Shown: positions 49,073-57,141 of the stretch, piece by piece | Layout of the letters: each line of letters opens with the position of its first letter | How positions within the stretch are numbered: the stretch's first letter is position 1 | The notes under the pieces: generated by a model | Seen by the model: the letters and a program-made list of their open reading frames with translations, nothing else | Told to the model about the DNA's origin: nothing | Database searches by the model: none | Translations under genes and position numbers: made by a program | NCBI GenBank assembly: GCA_963817515.1 | Contig: CAWFPJ010000013.1 | Location: forward strand, 85,217-149,216 | DNA length: 64,000 nucleotides | Source of the DNA: DATMNI01 sp963817515 | GTDB lineage: Bacteria; Acidobacteriota; Terriglobia; Bryobacterales; Bryobacteraceae | Reading direction: 5' to 3'

Positions 49073-50600
49073 AAGCGCCTCCTGTGCGCCGGTAGATTTC
49101 GATCACGGGCGCATTCTTCACGATAATGCTTTCTTCCAGCCGGTAACAGCCCTGTTGCAGAACCTGACCGCGCGGCGCCAGGCGATTGACCGCGGAGTGC
49201 ACCGGGTCGCCGCCTTCGGCCACGGCCCACTGCTGCCATAGCCAGAGTTCCGGCCGCTGCATGGCTGCCTGCCACGGCAGGCCGTTGTCGATGGTGAACA
49301 CTTCGCGGATGGGGATGCCCATTTCGCGGTAGATCCCGATCATAACGCCGGCGGTGCTGACGATGCCGGAACCACGCACGTAGCGGGGTGCGAGATATTG
49401 CGCGGCCCGGCGGGTCCATTCGCGGCGAGCTTCGGAGTTTACGCGCGCTTCTTCCCAGGTCACCCAGTTGGCAGCCGCGGGATGCGCCAGCCAGGGAGCC
49501 ACGGCAGCGGCAATCGCAAGAGCGGCGGCGGCGGTTTGCCATCGGGGCGGCAGAACTACAATCAGCGCCGACGAGGCCAAGGCGAGCAGCGGCAGCACGG
49601 CCAGGCCGTAGCGGGCGTTGTAGTAAGAGTTGGGGAACAGAGTGGGGATGAAGATCGGGCTACCGCCCGAGGAGTGCATGCTCCAGATGTAAAAGATTCC
49701 GGGCAGGGCGAGAAAACCCAGGGGCCAAAAGGCGCGCTTCGCCAGAGCCGCCGCGGCGCCCAGGATCGCCGTGAACGGCAGCACGGGACCGGCGCAGAGT
49801 TGCGCAGCCGTGCGGTAGTAGAGCCAGGCCTTGGGCCAGTCTCCTTTGCCTGGATAGTCGGCGGCTCCCTGGATGGCGAGGGCGGAATACTGATTGCGAT
49901 AGAAGGCCAGCGGGTCGCCGGTGAGCCACCAATGGTGGAACAGCCAATACAGCGGGCCGAGCGCGGCGATGGCGCAGAAGACCACGGCCATGGCTACCCG
50001 GCTACGCCTGGCGGCGAAGAAAAAGTAGGCGGCGGCGAAGGGCAGAAGGAACCAGCCTTCGTATCGCGCCAGCGTACCGGCGCAGGCTGCAAGGCCGGCC
50101 GCAAGAAGCGCGCCCCAACCCTGGGTTTCGCGAAAGCGGACGCTGAAGTAGAGCAGCGCCATGAGGGCGGCGAAGAACGGCGGCTCCGTCATGGGCGTGG
50201 TTTGCAGATAGAGCAGGTTGGGATTGAGCGCGAAGAGGGCCGTGGCCGCGACGGCGGCGGGCGTGGACGCGAACAATCGGCGGACGGCGGCGAACAGAAA
50301 GGTGCCGGCCAGAATGAAACATGCGGCCGAGGGGATGGCGCCGGCAATGCCGCTGTACCACCACTTGTCGACGCGGACAAAGGGGAGCATGAGCCAGTGC
50401 GTCAGCGGAAGCCAGACGGTGCCGATCTGGTCATAGCCGGGCGTTCGCGAATCGACGATGCGGCGGGCGGTATCAAGGTGCGCCTCGGCGTCGCCATAGT
50501 AGAGCAGCCAGCCTTGGGAGAAGGAGATCAGGACGGCGGCGAGGCTGAGCGCCGCAAGCAGGCAGGCAACGATGCCTACGCTACTCAGAACGCGGTGCAG
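49059..50600 (-). CDS. GT-C (GT39/ArnT-like) membrane glycosyltransferase with non-standard start
   Basis: About 514 residues with roughly ten membrane helices. The first periplasmic loop has DAEAHLDTARRIVDSRTPGY, the acidic motif typical of lipid-linked sugar transferases; FALNPNLLYLQT and NSYYNARYGLAVLP follow. No ATG, GTG or TTG lies in frame between the previous gene and the first helix. The best start is CTG at 50600, eight bases after AGGAG (50609-50613); this overlaps the end of the kinase gene by 16 bases. It probably transfers a sugar to a lipid or protein at the outer face of the inner membrane. Confidence 0.75.
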   Translation of the reverse strand: MHRVLSSVGIVACLLAALSLAAVLISFSQGWLLYYGDAEAHLDTARRIVDSRTPGYDQIGTVWLPLTHWLMLPFVRVDKWWYSGIAGAIPSAACFILAGTFLFAAVRRLFASTPAAVAATALFALNPNLLYLQTTPMTEPPFFAALMALLYFSVRFRETQGWGALLAAGLAACAGTLARYEGWFLLPFAAAYFFFAARRSRVAMAVVFCAIAALGPLYWLFHHWWLTGDPLAFYRNQYSALAIQGAADYPGKGDWPKAWLYYRTAAQLCAGPVLPFTAILGAAAALAKRAFWPLGFLALPGIFYIWSMHSSGGSPIFIPTLFPNSYYNARYGLAVLPLLALASSALIVVLPPRWQTAAAALAIAAAVAPWLAHPAAANWVTWEEARVNSEARREWTRRAAQYLAPRYVRGSGIVSTAGVMIGIYREMGIPIREVFTIDNGLPWQAAMQRPELWLWQQWAVAEGGDPVHSAVNRLAPRGQVLQQGCYRLEESIIVKNAPVIEIYRRTGGACGTP

Positions 50601-51506
50601 GTTTTGAACTCCTGATAGCGCGCGTCTATTTCGTCGCGCGAGAGCGTGCGGAACCGGTCCACGCCGAATTTCTCGCAGCAGAAGCTGCCCATCACGGAAC
50701 CGTAAATCACGGCGTGCCGCAGTTCCGCGAAATCGAGATCGCCATCCTGCGGCGTGACGCCCTTGCCTGCGAGGTAGCCGATGAAGCCGCCCGCAAAGCA
50801 ATCGCCGGCGCCGGTGGGGTCAAAGACTTCATCGCAGCAGATAGCCGGGCACCATGAAGTGGCAATTCCGGCGGAACAGGATAGCGCCGTATTCACCGCG
50901 CTTGACGATCAGGGTGTGCGGCCCCATGTCCAGGATGCGGGCGGCGGCGCGGAGCAGGTTGTGCTCGCCCGAGAGCAGGCGGGCCTCGCTATCGTTGATC
51001 AGCAGGAAATCCCACTGCTTGAGAGTTTCAAGCAGCGCCGGGCGGAAATCGTTGATCCAGTAATTCATGGTGTCGCCGCCGGTGAGCTTGACGCCGTTCA
51101 TCTGCGTGCGGACGCTGCGCTGGAGGTCGGGCTGGATGTTGCCCAGAAAAAGATAGGGCTCGGTGCGGTAGGCGTCGGGCAGCTTGGGCTTGAAATCGGC
51201 GAACACGTTGAGATCGGTGCGCAGGGTTGTGCGGTCATTCATGTCGGCCGAGTAGACGCCCTCCCAGAAGAAGGTCTTGCCGCCGGAGACGCGCTCGAGA
51301 CCGCTGAGGTCGATGTTGCGCGAGGCCAGAAGGTCGGTGTCTTCCTGGGCGAAATCGTCACCCACCACGGCGACGATTTTCACCGGAGTGAAATATCCGG
51401 CGGAGAGGGCGATATAGGTGGCGGCGCCACCCAACATGCGGTCAACTTTGCCATGCGGCGTTTCAACGCCGTCATATGCTACGGATCCTACGACGATTAG
51501 GGACAT
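50585..51506 (-). CDS. PfkB-family carbohydrate/nucleoside kinase, frame-disrupted
   Basis: About 307 residues. The first 225 residues have SLIVVGSVAYDGVETPHG, MLGGAATYIALSAGYFTPV and LLINDSEARLLSG, then reach HFMVPGYLLR and stop. The rest is one frame over: DEVFDPTGAGDCFAGGFIGY, with the anion-hole GAGD aspartate, and on to ARYQEFKTC. Removing one base in tatctgctgcgatg near 50842 joins them. The ATG at 51506 is chosen over the longer frame. The fold suits adenosine, ribokinase-like or sugar substrates. Its end overlaps the glycosyltransferase start. Confidence 0.82.
50609..50613 (-). promoter_or_regulatory. AGGAG supporting a CTG start for the glycosyltransferase
   Basis: AGGAG eight bases before CTG at 50600, inside the last codons of the kinase gene. 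It is the only well-placed site near the missing canonical start. Confidence 0.45.
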
Positions 51507-51556
51507 GTACGACGTTGATTGTAGCAATCGGCTTCGGCCGAGTTTACTCCCAATAG

Positions 51557-52931
51557 TCAGAGCGCCTGCTGGACCAACTCCCAGGCGCGGGCGACGTGTT
51601 GAGCCGTCGTGTTGTAGTTGCCTATCGCCAGGTGCAGGGTGAAGCGGCTCTTCAATACGGTGCCGGAAAGGAAAACTTCGCCGCTGGCGTTTACGCGCTC
51701 CAGGAGCTGACGGTTTTCATCATCGGTGCCCCGGTAGCGGAAACAGACGACTGAGAAGGGATGCGGCGCGGCAATTTCGAAACGCGGGTGGGCGGCGATT
51801 TCCCGGGCCAGGTCCTGGGCCATGCGGACGTGGGTGCGGATCATTTCGGCCAGGCCTTCACGCCCGAAGGAGCGCAGGATGAACCAGAGCTTCAGTGCCC
51901 GAAAACGCCGGCCCAGCGGCACGCCGTAATCCATCAGGTTGATGGCGCGGGGGTCTTCCCGGGTTTGCAGGTATTCGGGAATCAGCGAGAAAGCGCGGCG
52001 CAGAACATCGGGCCGGGCGGTGTAAAAAACGCTGCAATCGATCGGCGTAGCCAGCCACTTGTGGGGATTGGTGACGAAGCTGTCGGCGCGGCCGCAGCCT
52101 TCAAAAGCCCAGCGGAACTCCGGCGCCAGGGCGGCGGAACCGGCGTAGGCGGCGTCCACGTGAAGCCAGATGTTGTGTTGACGGCAGATTTCGGCGATAG
52201 CGGGAACCGGGTCGACACTGGTGGTGGAAGTGGTGCCGATGGTGGCGGCCACGCAGCAAGGGCGCAGGCCTTGCGGCAAGGTCTCGCTGAATTAATTCGC
52301 GCAGGGCTTCGGGGCGCATCCGGAACTGGTCATCCACGGGAACCTTGCGCACGTTCTCCTGCCCGATACCGACGGCGATCGCTCCTTTTTCAATGGATGA
52401 GTGGGCCTGTTCGGAGGTGTAGACAGTCAGACCCGGGCGGTTGCCGCGCGTACGGGATTCGGGGTCCGCGAATTCGCGGGCGGCAGCGATGGCGTGCATG
52501 CTGCTGGTTGAGGCAGTGTCGTAGATCAGGCCGAACCAGTTGGCAGGAAGGCCGCTCCATTCACGGAGCCAGCCCAGCACCACCTGCTCCAGTTCGGTGA
52601 CAGCCGGAGAGGTCTTCCACAACATACCGTTGCCGTTAAGCGCGGCGGTCAAGAGTTCGCCCAGGATGCCTTCGCCGCTGGCTGAGATGGCGAAGTAGGC
52701 CAGGAAGCCGGGGTGGTTCCAGTGCGTCATGGCGGGGACGATGAGGCGCCGGAAATCGGCCAGGATGGCGGACATGGGCTCGCCGTGCTCGGGGCCGGAG
52801 GCCGGAAGAGCGTCGGTGAGTTCGCCGGGCTTTACGTTCGGGAGCACCGGATACCGGCCGGGGTTCTCCAGGTAAGTGGCGACCCATTCGATCGCCTGGT
52901 GGCCGTAAAGGCGAAAATCTTCAGGTGTCAT
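51557..52931 (-). CDS. group II PLP-dependent amino-acid decarboxylase, frame-disrupted
   Basis: About 458 residues. The N-terminal part (EDFRLYGHQAIEWVATYLE, HWNHPGFLAYFAISAS, LYDTASTSSMHAIAAARE, then TSEQAHSSIEKGA) runs to about 52275. From there the next frame continues RPCCVAATIGTTSTTSVDPV and reaches the cofactor lysine in FVTNPHKWLATPID. Removing one base in gccgcaaggcctg joins them as QRDLAAGLRPCC. Family members decarboxylate aromatic amino acids, tyrosine or glutamate; the substrate is not readable. It lies 50 bases upstream of the kinase in the same run, so it could supply an amine. Confidence 0.82.
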
Positions 52932-52961
52932 TTGGCAATTACCGTGTCAGTGAATTCAGTG

Positions 52962-54585
52962 TCAGTGAATAATGACTGTGCCGGTGCCCAGCATTCTGGC
53001 GGCGGCGTCGGGCGGAACCCTCCAGTTTGAATCATAGAGGCCTTCGGATACCACACTGGCAAGGGAGCCTTTAAACAAAATGTAGTCGCCGAAAGTGGCC
53101 AGCAGGCGATACGGTTCGGGGGCGAAGCGGTAGCCGCCGCGGCGGGCGTCGCCGGCGCCGGTCCACCAGGGAAGGCCGGAGCTGATGAGCGCGTAGTGTT
53201 TGCCGGTGGAGGCGATGAAGAGGAGGCCGTAATCGGCGGCCGCGGGGCTGAGCTCAATCGGGAGGGCGAAAGGCGCGAAGCGGGCGATCACCGTGTTGGT
53301 TTCACGGGTGCCGAAGAGGACCAGATCGGCGGTGTCGATATCGTCCTGGGTGATCTCGCTGTCGGCTTTGACCGCGAGGCTGAGGCTCAGGCGCGCCCGT
53401 GAGCTGGACCAGGCGGCAGCTTGTTCGGCGACGCGGCGGCGGGCGGCAAGATCGTCGGCGGTTTGGGTGCCGAGGGTGGCGTAGACATAGATGTGGCGCG
53501 CGGAGACGGCGTCAGCGATGGCGGGGACGGGCCGCTGGGCGACGGTGGGGTGTGCCAGGGTCCAACCGGCGGCGGACCTGGTGAATGCCAGGGCGGTGTT
53601 GCGAGGGATGCGAACCGGCGTAGCGTCGATGGTGATTTGGTTCGAGAGACACGGAGGTCCACCCCGCCGGGAGCGTGAAGCCTGTGACGTTTTGGGTTTG
53701 GATGCCGGTGGGGGTGGCGTCAATACTGGCGAGTTGTCCCGGCTGAAACGCATCGATGCGGAGGCCGTAGGCATTTTTGTAGCGCGGCGATCCCGTTACG
53801 AAACGGATGTGGGTAGGCGCGGGGTTGCGGCGGAACTGCGAGAACCATGCGAATATGGCGGCGTTCTTGTAGGCGAAGTCCCAGGCGTTGTGACGGACGC
53901 CGGGGTATTCGATATATTCGACACGAACTCCGGCGTTGAGCAGGCGGCGGTGCCAGGCGCGGGTGGATTCGACGGGAACCAGCGGATCGAGGTCGCCCTG
54001 AAAAAGACGGATGGGAAGATTAAATGCGTTGGGGGCGAGTTGCTCAGAGCCGGGGATGGTGTCGGGACAGACGGCGGCGACGGCGGCCCATTCGCCGGGA
54101 CGGGTGAGGGCCAGCCAGAGCGCACCGCCGCCGCCCATGCCTGAGCCTGTGAGATAGATGCGATCTTCGTCGATGCGGAAGCGGCGCTTGACGTCGGCCA
54201 GGACGTCGTAGACATCCTGTTCGGCAATTCCCTGGTAGCCCATGGTGCCGCGGGCGAAGGGGCAGGCGGCTATGAAATCGATATTGCCGGGAGCGGTGAA
54301 GGTTCGTAGCGAGAGAGCCTGCAAGCCGGATTCGCCGAAGCGGGTGGGGAAGCCGAAGAGCCGCTTCAACTGAAAAATGTGGTTGGAGTCTTCCTCGTGA
54401 AGGGCGATGACCAGCGGGTATTGTTTATCCGGCCTGAAGGAGTTGGGAAGGTAGAGGGCATACGGCTGATCGGAATCGTCCACGGCGGAATGATAGCCGG
54501 CGATATGCGGGCCGGGGCCATCGCTTTGGGCCACCAGCAGGAAGGCGGCGGCAAGCGGCACCGTGTAAACCAGACGGTTCGGCAT
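52962..54585 (-). CDS. secreted esterase-like alpha/beta hydrolase with altered nucleophile, frame-disrupted
   Basis: About 540 residues over two frames. A signal peptide (VYTVPLAAAFLLVAQSDG) leads into an esterase/PHB-depolymerase-type fold: QYPLVIALHEEDSNH, DVYDVLADVKRRFRI, then DPLVPVESTRAWHRRL and GVRHNAWDF (histidine). The nucleophile elbow reads LTGSGMGGGG where active members have a serine before the MGG, so the usual nucleophile is glycine here. After about 53660 the frame shifts; LSNQITIDATPVRIPRNTAL and a long C-terminal domain continue to 52962. One base removed near ctccgtgtctctcg repairs it. Activity is doubtful unless a neighbouring serine takes over. Confidence 0.72.
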
Positions 54586-54588
54586 GCA

Positions 54589-55515
54589 TCACATCTGAGA
54601 GAGTTTTTTCATTTCGCACAGCCATGTCTGAAACCACTCGCGGAATTGATCGAGTCTCTTCTGTTTTTCCGCTGTGAGGGGCACGGAAAGCGGACCGGTT
54701 TTCAGGCCGCGGAGAGTGGCGGCCACCTTTAGAGCCGTGAGATGTGGAAACTTGTCAAACCAGTCGAGGAGCGAGTGGAGCATCGCGTCCAGCCGGGCCG
54801 CACCGTCGCGATCGCCGCCGCGGATGGCGGAATCGAGCGCCATGAACAACTCCGGGACTGCGCAGGCAGCCGGCGAAATGGCGCCGTGAGCGCCGGCGCA
54901 TCGGGCAGGGGCGAAAGTGGCGTCGCAGCCGGAGAGGAGCGCGAAGGGCAAGTCATTCGAAGCCGCGGACTGCAGGCGGGCGAGCGTGGCCAGGTTTCCG
55001 GAGGCTTCTTCGATACCGGCAAAACCACCGGTTTCGAGAAGGCGCAGAGCGGTATCGACATGGATCGCGGAGGTGAAATCAGGCGCGTTCGAGATATAGG
55101 TTACGGCGCCTTTCCCGGCCTGGGCTGCGAACTGGCGATAGAACTCGTACAGGTCGTCCTGTTGATAGCGGAAGAATAAAGGCGGCGGCAAGATAAGCCC
55201 CGCGACGCCGGCATCGCGAGCCTGGCGGGCGAGGGCCAGCGATGCGCCCAGGCTGGCGCTGCCGACGCCCGCGAACACCGGGATGCGGCTGCGCTTGACT
55301 GCCAGGTACAGGAGACGCGCGCGCTCATCCACCGAGAGCGCGGGATATTCGCCCGAGGGACCGAAAAAGACAATGCCGCGAATACTGGCGGCGCAGAGAA
55401 AGTCGATGAGTTCGAAGACGGCGCCGAAATCCACATCGCCATGGTTGCCGCGCGGCGTTATGGCGGCCACGTAGACGCCATGATCGGATATCGCTGGGCC
55501 GCCGCCGGCTTCCAT
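54589..55515 (-). CDS. DapA/NAL-superfamily TIM barrel lacking the Schiff-base lysine
   Basis: 308 residues from the ATG at 55515, which opens the barrel directly; a longer frame to 55671 is upstream sequence. Fold landmarks: GVYVAAITPRGNHGDVDF, IRGIVFFGPSGEYPALSVDE, LPPPLFFRYQQDD, then TYISNAPDFTSA. The family's catalytic tyrosine has a counterpart (Tyr140), but the lysine of GIKEATG reads GIEEASG (Glu169), and GTTGE reads GPSGE. A lysine-less member cannot make the pyruvate imine by the known route. It precedes the esterase-like gene by three bases. It could be a binding protein or bind a different substrate. Confidence 0.8.
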   Translation of the reverse strand: MEAGGGPAISDHGVYVAAITPRGNHGDVDFGAVFELIDFLCAASIRGIVFFGPSGEYPALSVDERARLLYLAVKRSRIPVFAGVGSASLGASLALARQARDAGVAGLILPPPLFFRYQQDDLYEFYRQFAAQAGKGAVTYISNAPDFTSAIHVDTALRLLETGGFAGIEEASGNLATLARLQSAASNDLPFALLSGCDATFAPARCAGAHGAISPAACAVPELFMALDSAIRGGDRDGAARLDAMLHSLLDWFDKFPHLTALKVAATLRGLKTGPLSVPLTAEKQKRLDQFREWFQTWLCEMKKLSQM

Positions 55516-55570
55516 GGGGCTCACTGTATCATAGGTGACACCTAAGGACCGCGAAGGCTTGAATGCCCGG

Positions 55571-55762
55571 TCACCCGGCTGCAAGTTCTCGTTCGGCGCG
55601 ATACCAGTCTTCTTCGGCGGAGCCGTGGCAGCGGCCGCGAGCTTCCCAGTAGGAATAGGCCAGGCGCGCAATCTGCTGGTGGCTGGGGGTGCGCCGGGGT
55701 TTGGGTTCGTACCGTTGGAGAGGCGTGCGTGGGGTGTGGGTCTTAACGGAAAAGTTCGCCAT
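55571..55762 (-). CDS. DUF2934 small protein
   Basis: 63 residues. The DUF2934 signature IARLAYSYWEARG...GSAEEDWYRAERE is complete. This family of very short proteins is common in acidobacteria and some proteobacteria; its role is unknown. It lies upstream of the DapA-like gene on the same strand, with 55 bases between. Confidence 0.8.
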   Translation of the reverse strand: MANFSVKTHTPRTPLQRYEPKPRRTPSHQQIARLAYSYWEARGRCHGSAEEDWYRAERELAAG

Positions 55763-56042
55763 GATTGCCAGGAACTAGACTAACACTCATTGATAACGCG
55801 GAAGTTGACTAAACCTGGCAGCCCTGGAAGTTCTGGTATCACCTGGTTTCCGCGGTCCCTCATAAAGCCCGATTTCTTATCACCGGTTATATATTGTCGA
55901 TCCGGAATAGCTTGAAAAGTGCCGGGAACAGCGCCCGCCCAATATTGAAAACGGGGCATTTCTATTTTGCGCAGATACCACATTGTCATTTCTTACGCCC
56001 GGAACGTGATAGCCTTAGTTATCTAGGAGCTACAACTCAATA
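55763..56042. other. 280-bp gap at the edge of a low-GC segment
   Basis: Between the DUF2934 gene and the acyltransferase. The sequence is markedly lower in GC than most of the window. It contains one minus-strand frame (55780-55989, 69 codons, ending NFRVINEC) with no recognisable motif or convincing start, which I do not call as a gene. No terminator or promoter is clear, except AGGAG about 13 bases before the acyltransferase start. Confidence 0.4.
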
Positions 56043-57110
56043 ATGAGTCGAATCTCCACCACTCCCGATCCTCCAGATTCTAAGGTCCCTCATCGCGTAT
56101 TCAAACAAAATTCTCCCAACCTCGATTTGCTTCGAGCGCTTGCTGTTCTTTTCGTTCTGATCAGCCATATCGTGCTGTTTGCTGCGCCATCCATGTACGA
56201 TGCCCTACGTGATCTTGGACATATCGGTGTTTTGATCTTTTTCGTCCACACCAGTTTGGTCTTGATGCTCTCACTTGAGCGGATGAAAAAGGCTGATGGA
56301 TCAGTACCTTTTTTGCCCTTTTATATCCGAAGAGTTTTCCGGATTTACCCGTTGTCCATCGTTACCGTCCTGTGTGCCGCCATTTTCGGGCTCTGTAAAC
56401 TGAACACCGCCGAGCTGTTGTCGAACATCAGCCTTACGATGGACTTTACCGGAAGCAATTTCGCAATCGATCCGCTTTGGAGCCTGCCCTATGAGGTAGA
56501 CATGTATGTTTTCTTGCCCGTGTTATTCCTTTTTGCTGTTCGGTTCCGCTCAGCATGGGCTACCAGCAGCCTGATTCTGGCATTTGCGATTCTCGGGTTT
56601 TTTCTGCGTGGTTGGTCGGATCGTTTTGATCTGGTCAAGTTCGTAGGTTGTTTCCTTCCGGGAATTATGGCCTATCAATTGTCCTCACGGCCCCGCTACC
56701 GCTGGCGGGCGCCACTCTGGCCCATGTTGATAATCACTTTGGCGATCCTGTTCGATGGCACCGTGCGTGTCTTCCATCCAAAGACGCTGACCACGGTGCG
56801 CTGGCTTGTCTGCCTGATTCTCGGATTGGCGCTGCCCCAGTTTCAGCAGCTCCCGGATGGGTCAGTCCGACGGGGAGCCGCTATCATCGCAAAGTACTCT
56901 TATGGCATCTACCTGATGCACTGGTTTGCTCTACAAATCTCGGTTGTTTCGATGGCGACCTACCCAATATTTTTTCGGATGCTAGCTTTCTTAGTCACGA
57001 TGTTTGGGTTTCCTTTTGCTGCCTACCACCTGATCGAGAAACCAGGGATCGATCTCGGCAAACGGCTGGTTGCGCGCCAATTCGCTAGCCCGAATCTCTT
57101 GCCGCCATAG
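56043..57110 (+). CDS. acyltransferase-3 family membrane O-acyltransferase
   Basis: 355 residues with about ten membrane helices. NLDLLRALAVLFVLISHIVL holds the family-start histidine, and FYIRRVFRIYPLSIVTV the conserved RxxRIxP motif; DPLWSLPYEVDMYVFLPVLF has the usual WSLxxE. Such enzymes acetylate lipid or exopolysaccharide sugars. Base composition is lower in GC than the flanks and neither neighbour is related, so recent acquisition is plausible. It is divergent from the DUF2934 gene and convergent with the helicase gene. Confidence 0.88.
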   Translation: MSRISTTPDPPDSKVPHRVFKQNSPNLDLLRALAVLFVLISHIVLFAAPSMYDALRDLGHIGVLIFFVHTSLVLMLSLERMKKADGSVPFLPFYIRRVFRIYPLSIVTVLCAAIFGLCKLNTAELLSNISLTMDFTGSNFAIDPLWSLPYEVDMYVFLPVLFLFAVRFRSAWATSSLILAFAILGFFLRGWSDRFDLVKFVGCFLPGIMAYQLSSRPRYRWRAPLWPMLIITLAILFDGTVRVFHPKTLTTVRWLVCLILGLALPQFQQLPDGSVRRGAAIIAKYSYGIYLMHWFALQISVVSMATYPIFFRMLAFLVTMFGFPFAAYHLIEKPGIDLGKRLVARQFASPNLLPP

Positions 57111-57141
57111 ACCCATTCGAACGTCGCGGATCCGTCGGAAC

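Noticed and set aside
47910..55515. Secondary-metabolite or lysine-biosynthesis cluster
   Set aside because: The DapA- and DapF-like genes lack catalytic residues and no other lysine-pathway or assembly-line gene is present; only the gene order supports a shared role.
55780..55989. 69-codon minus-strand frame in the low-GC gap
   Set aside because: No motif, no convincing ribosome-binding site, and no recognisable family.
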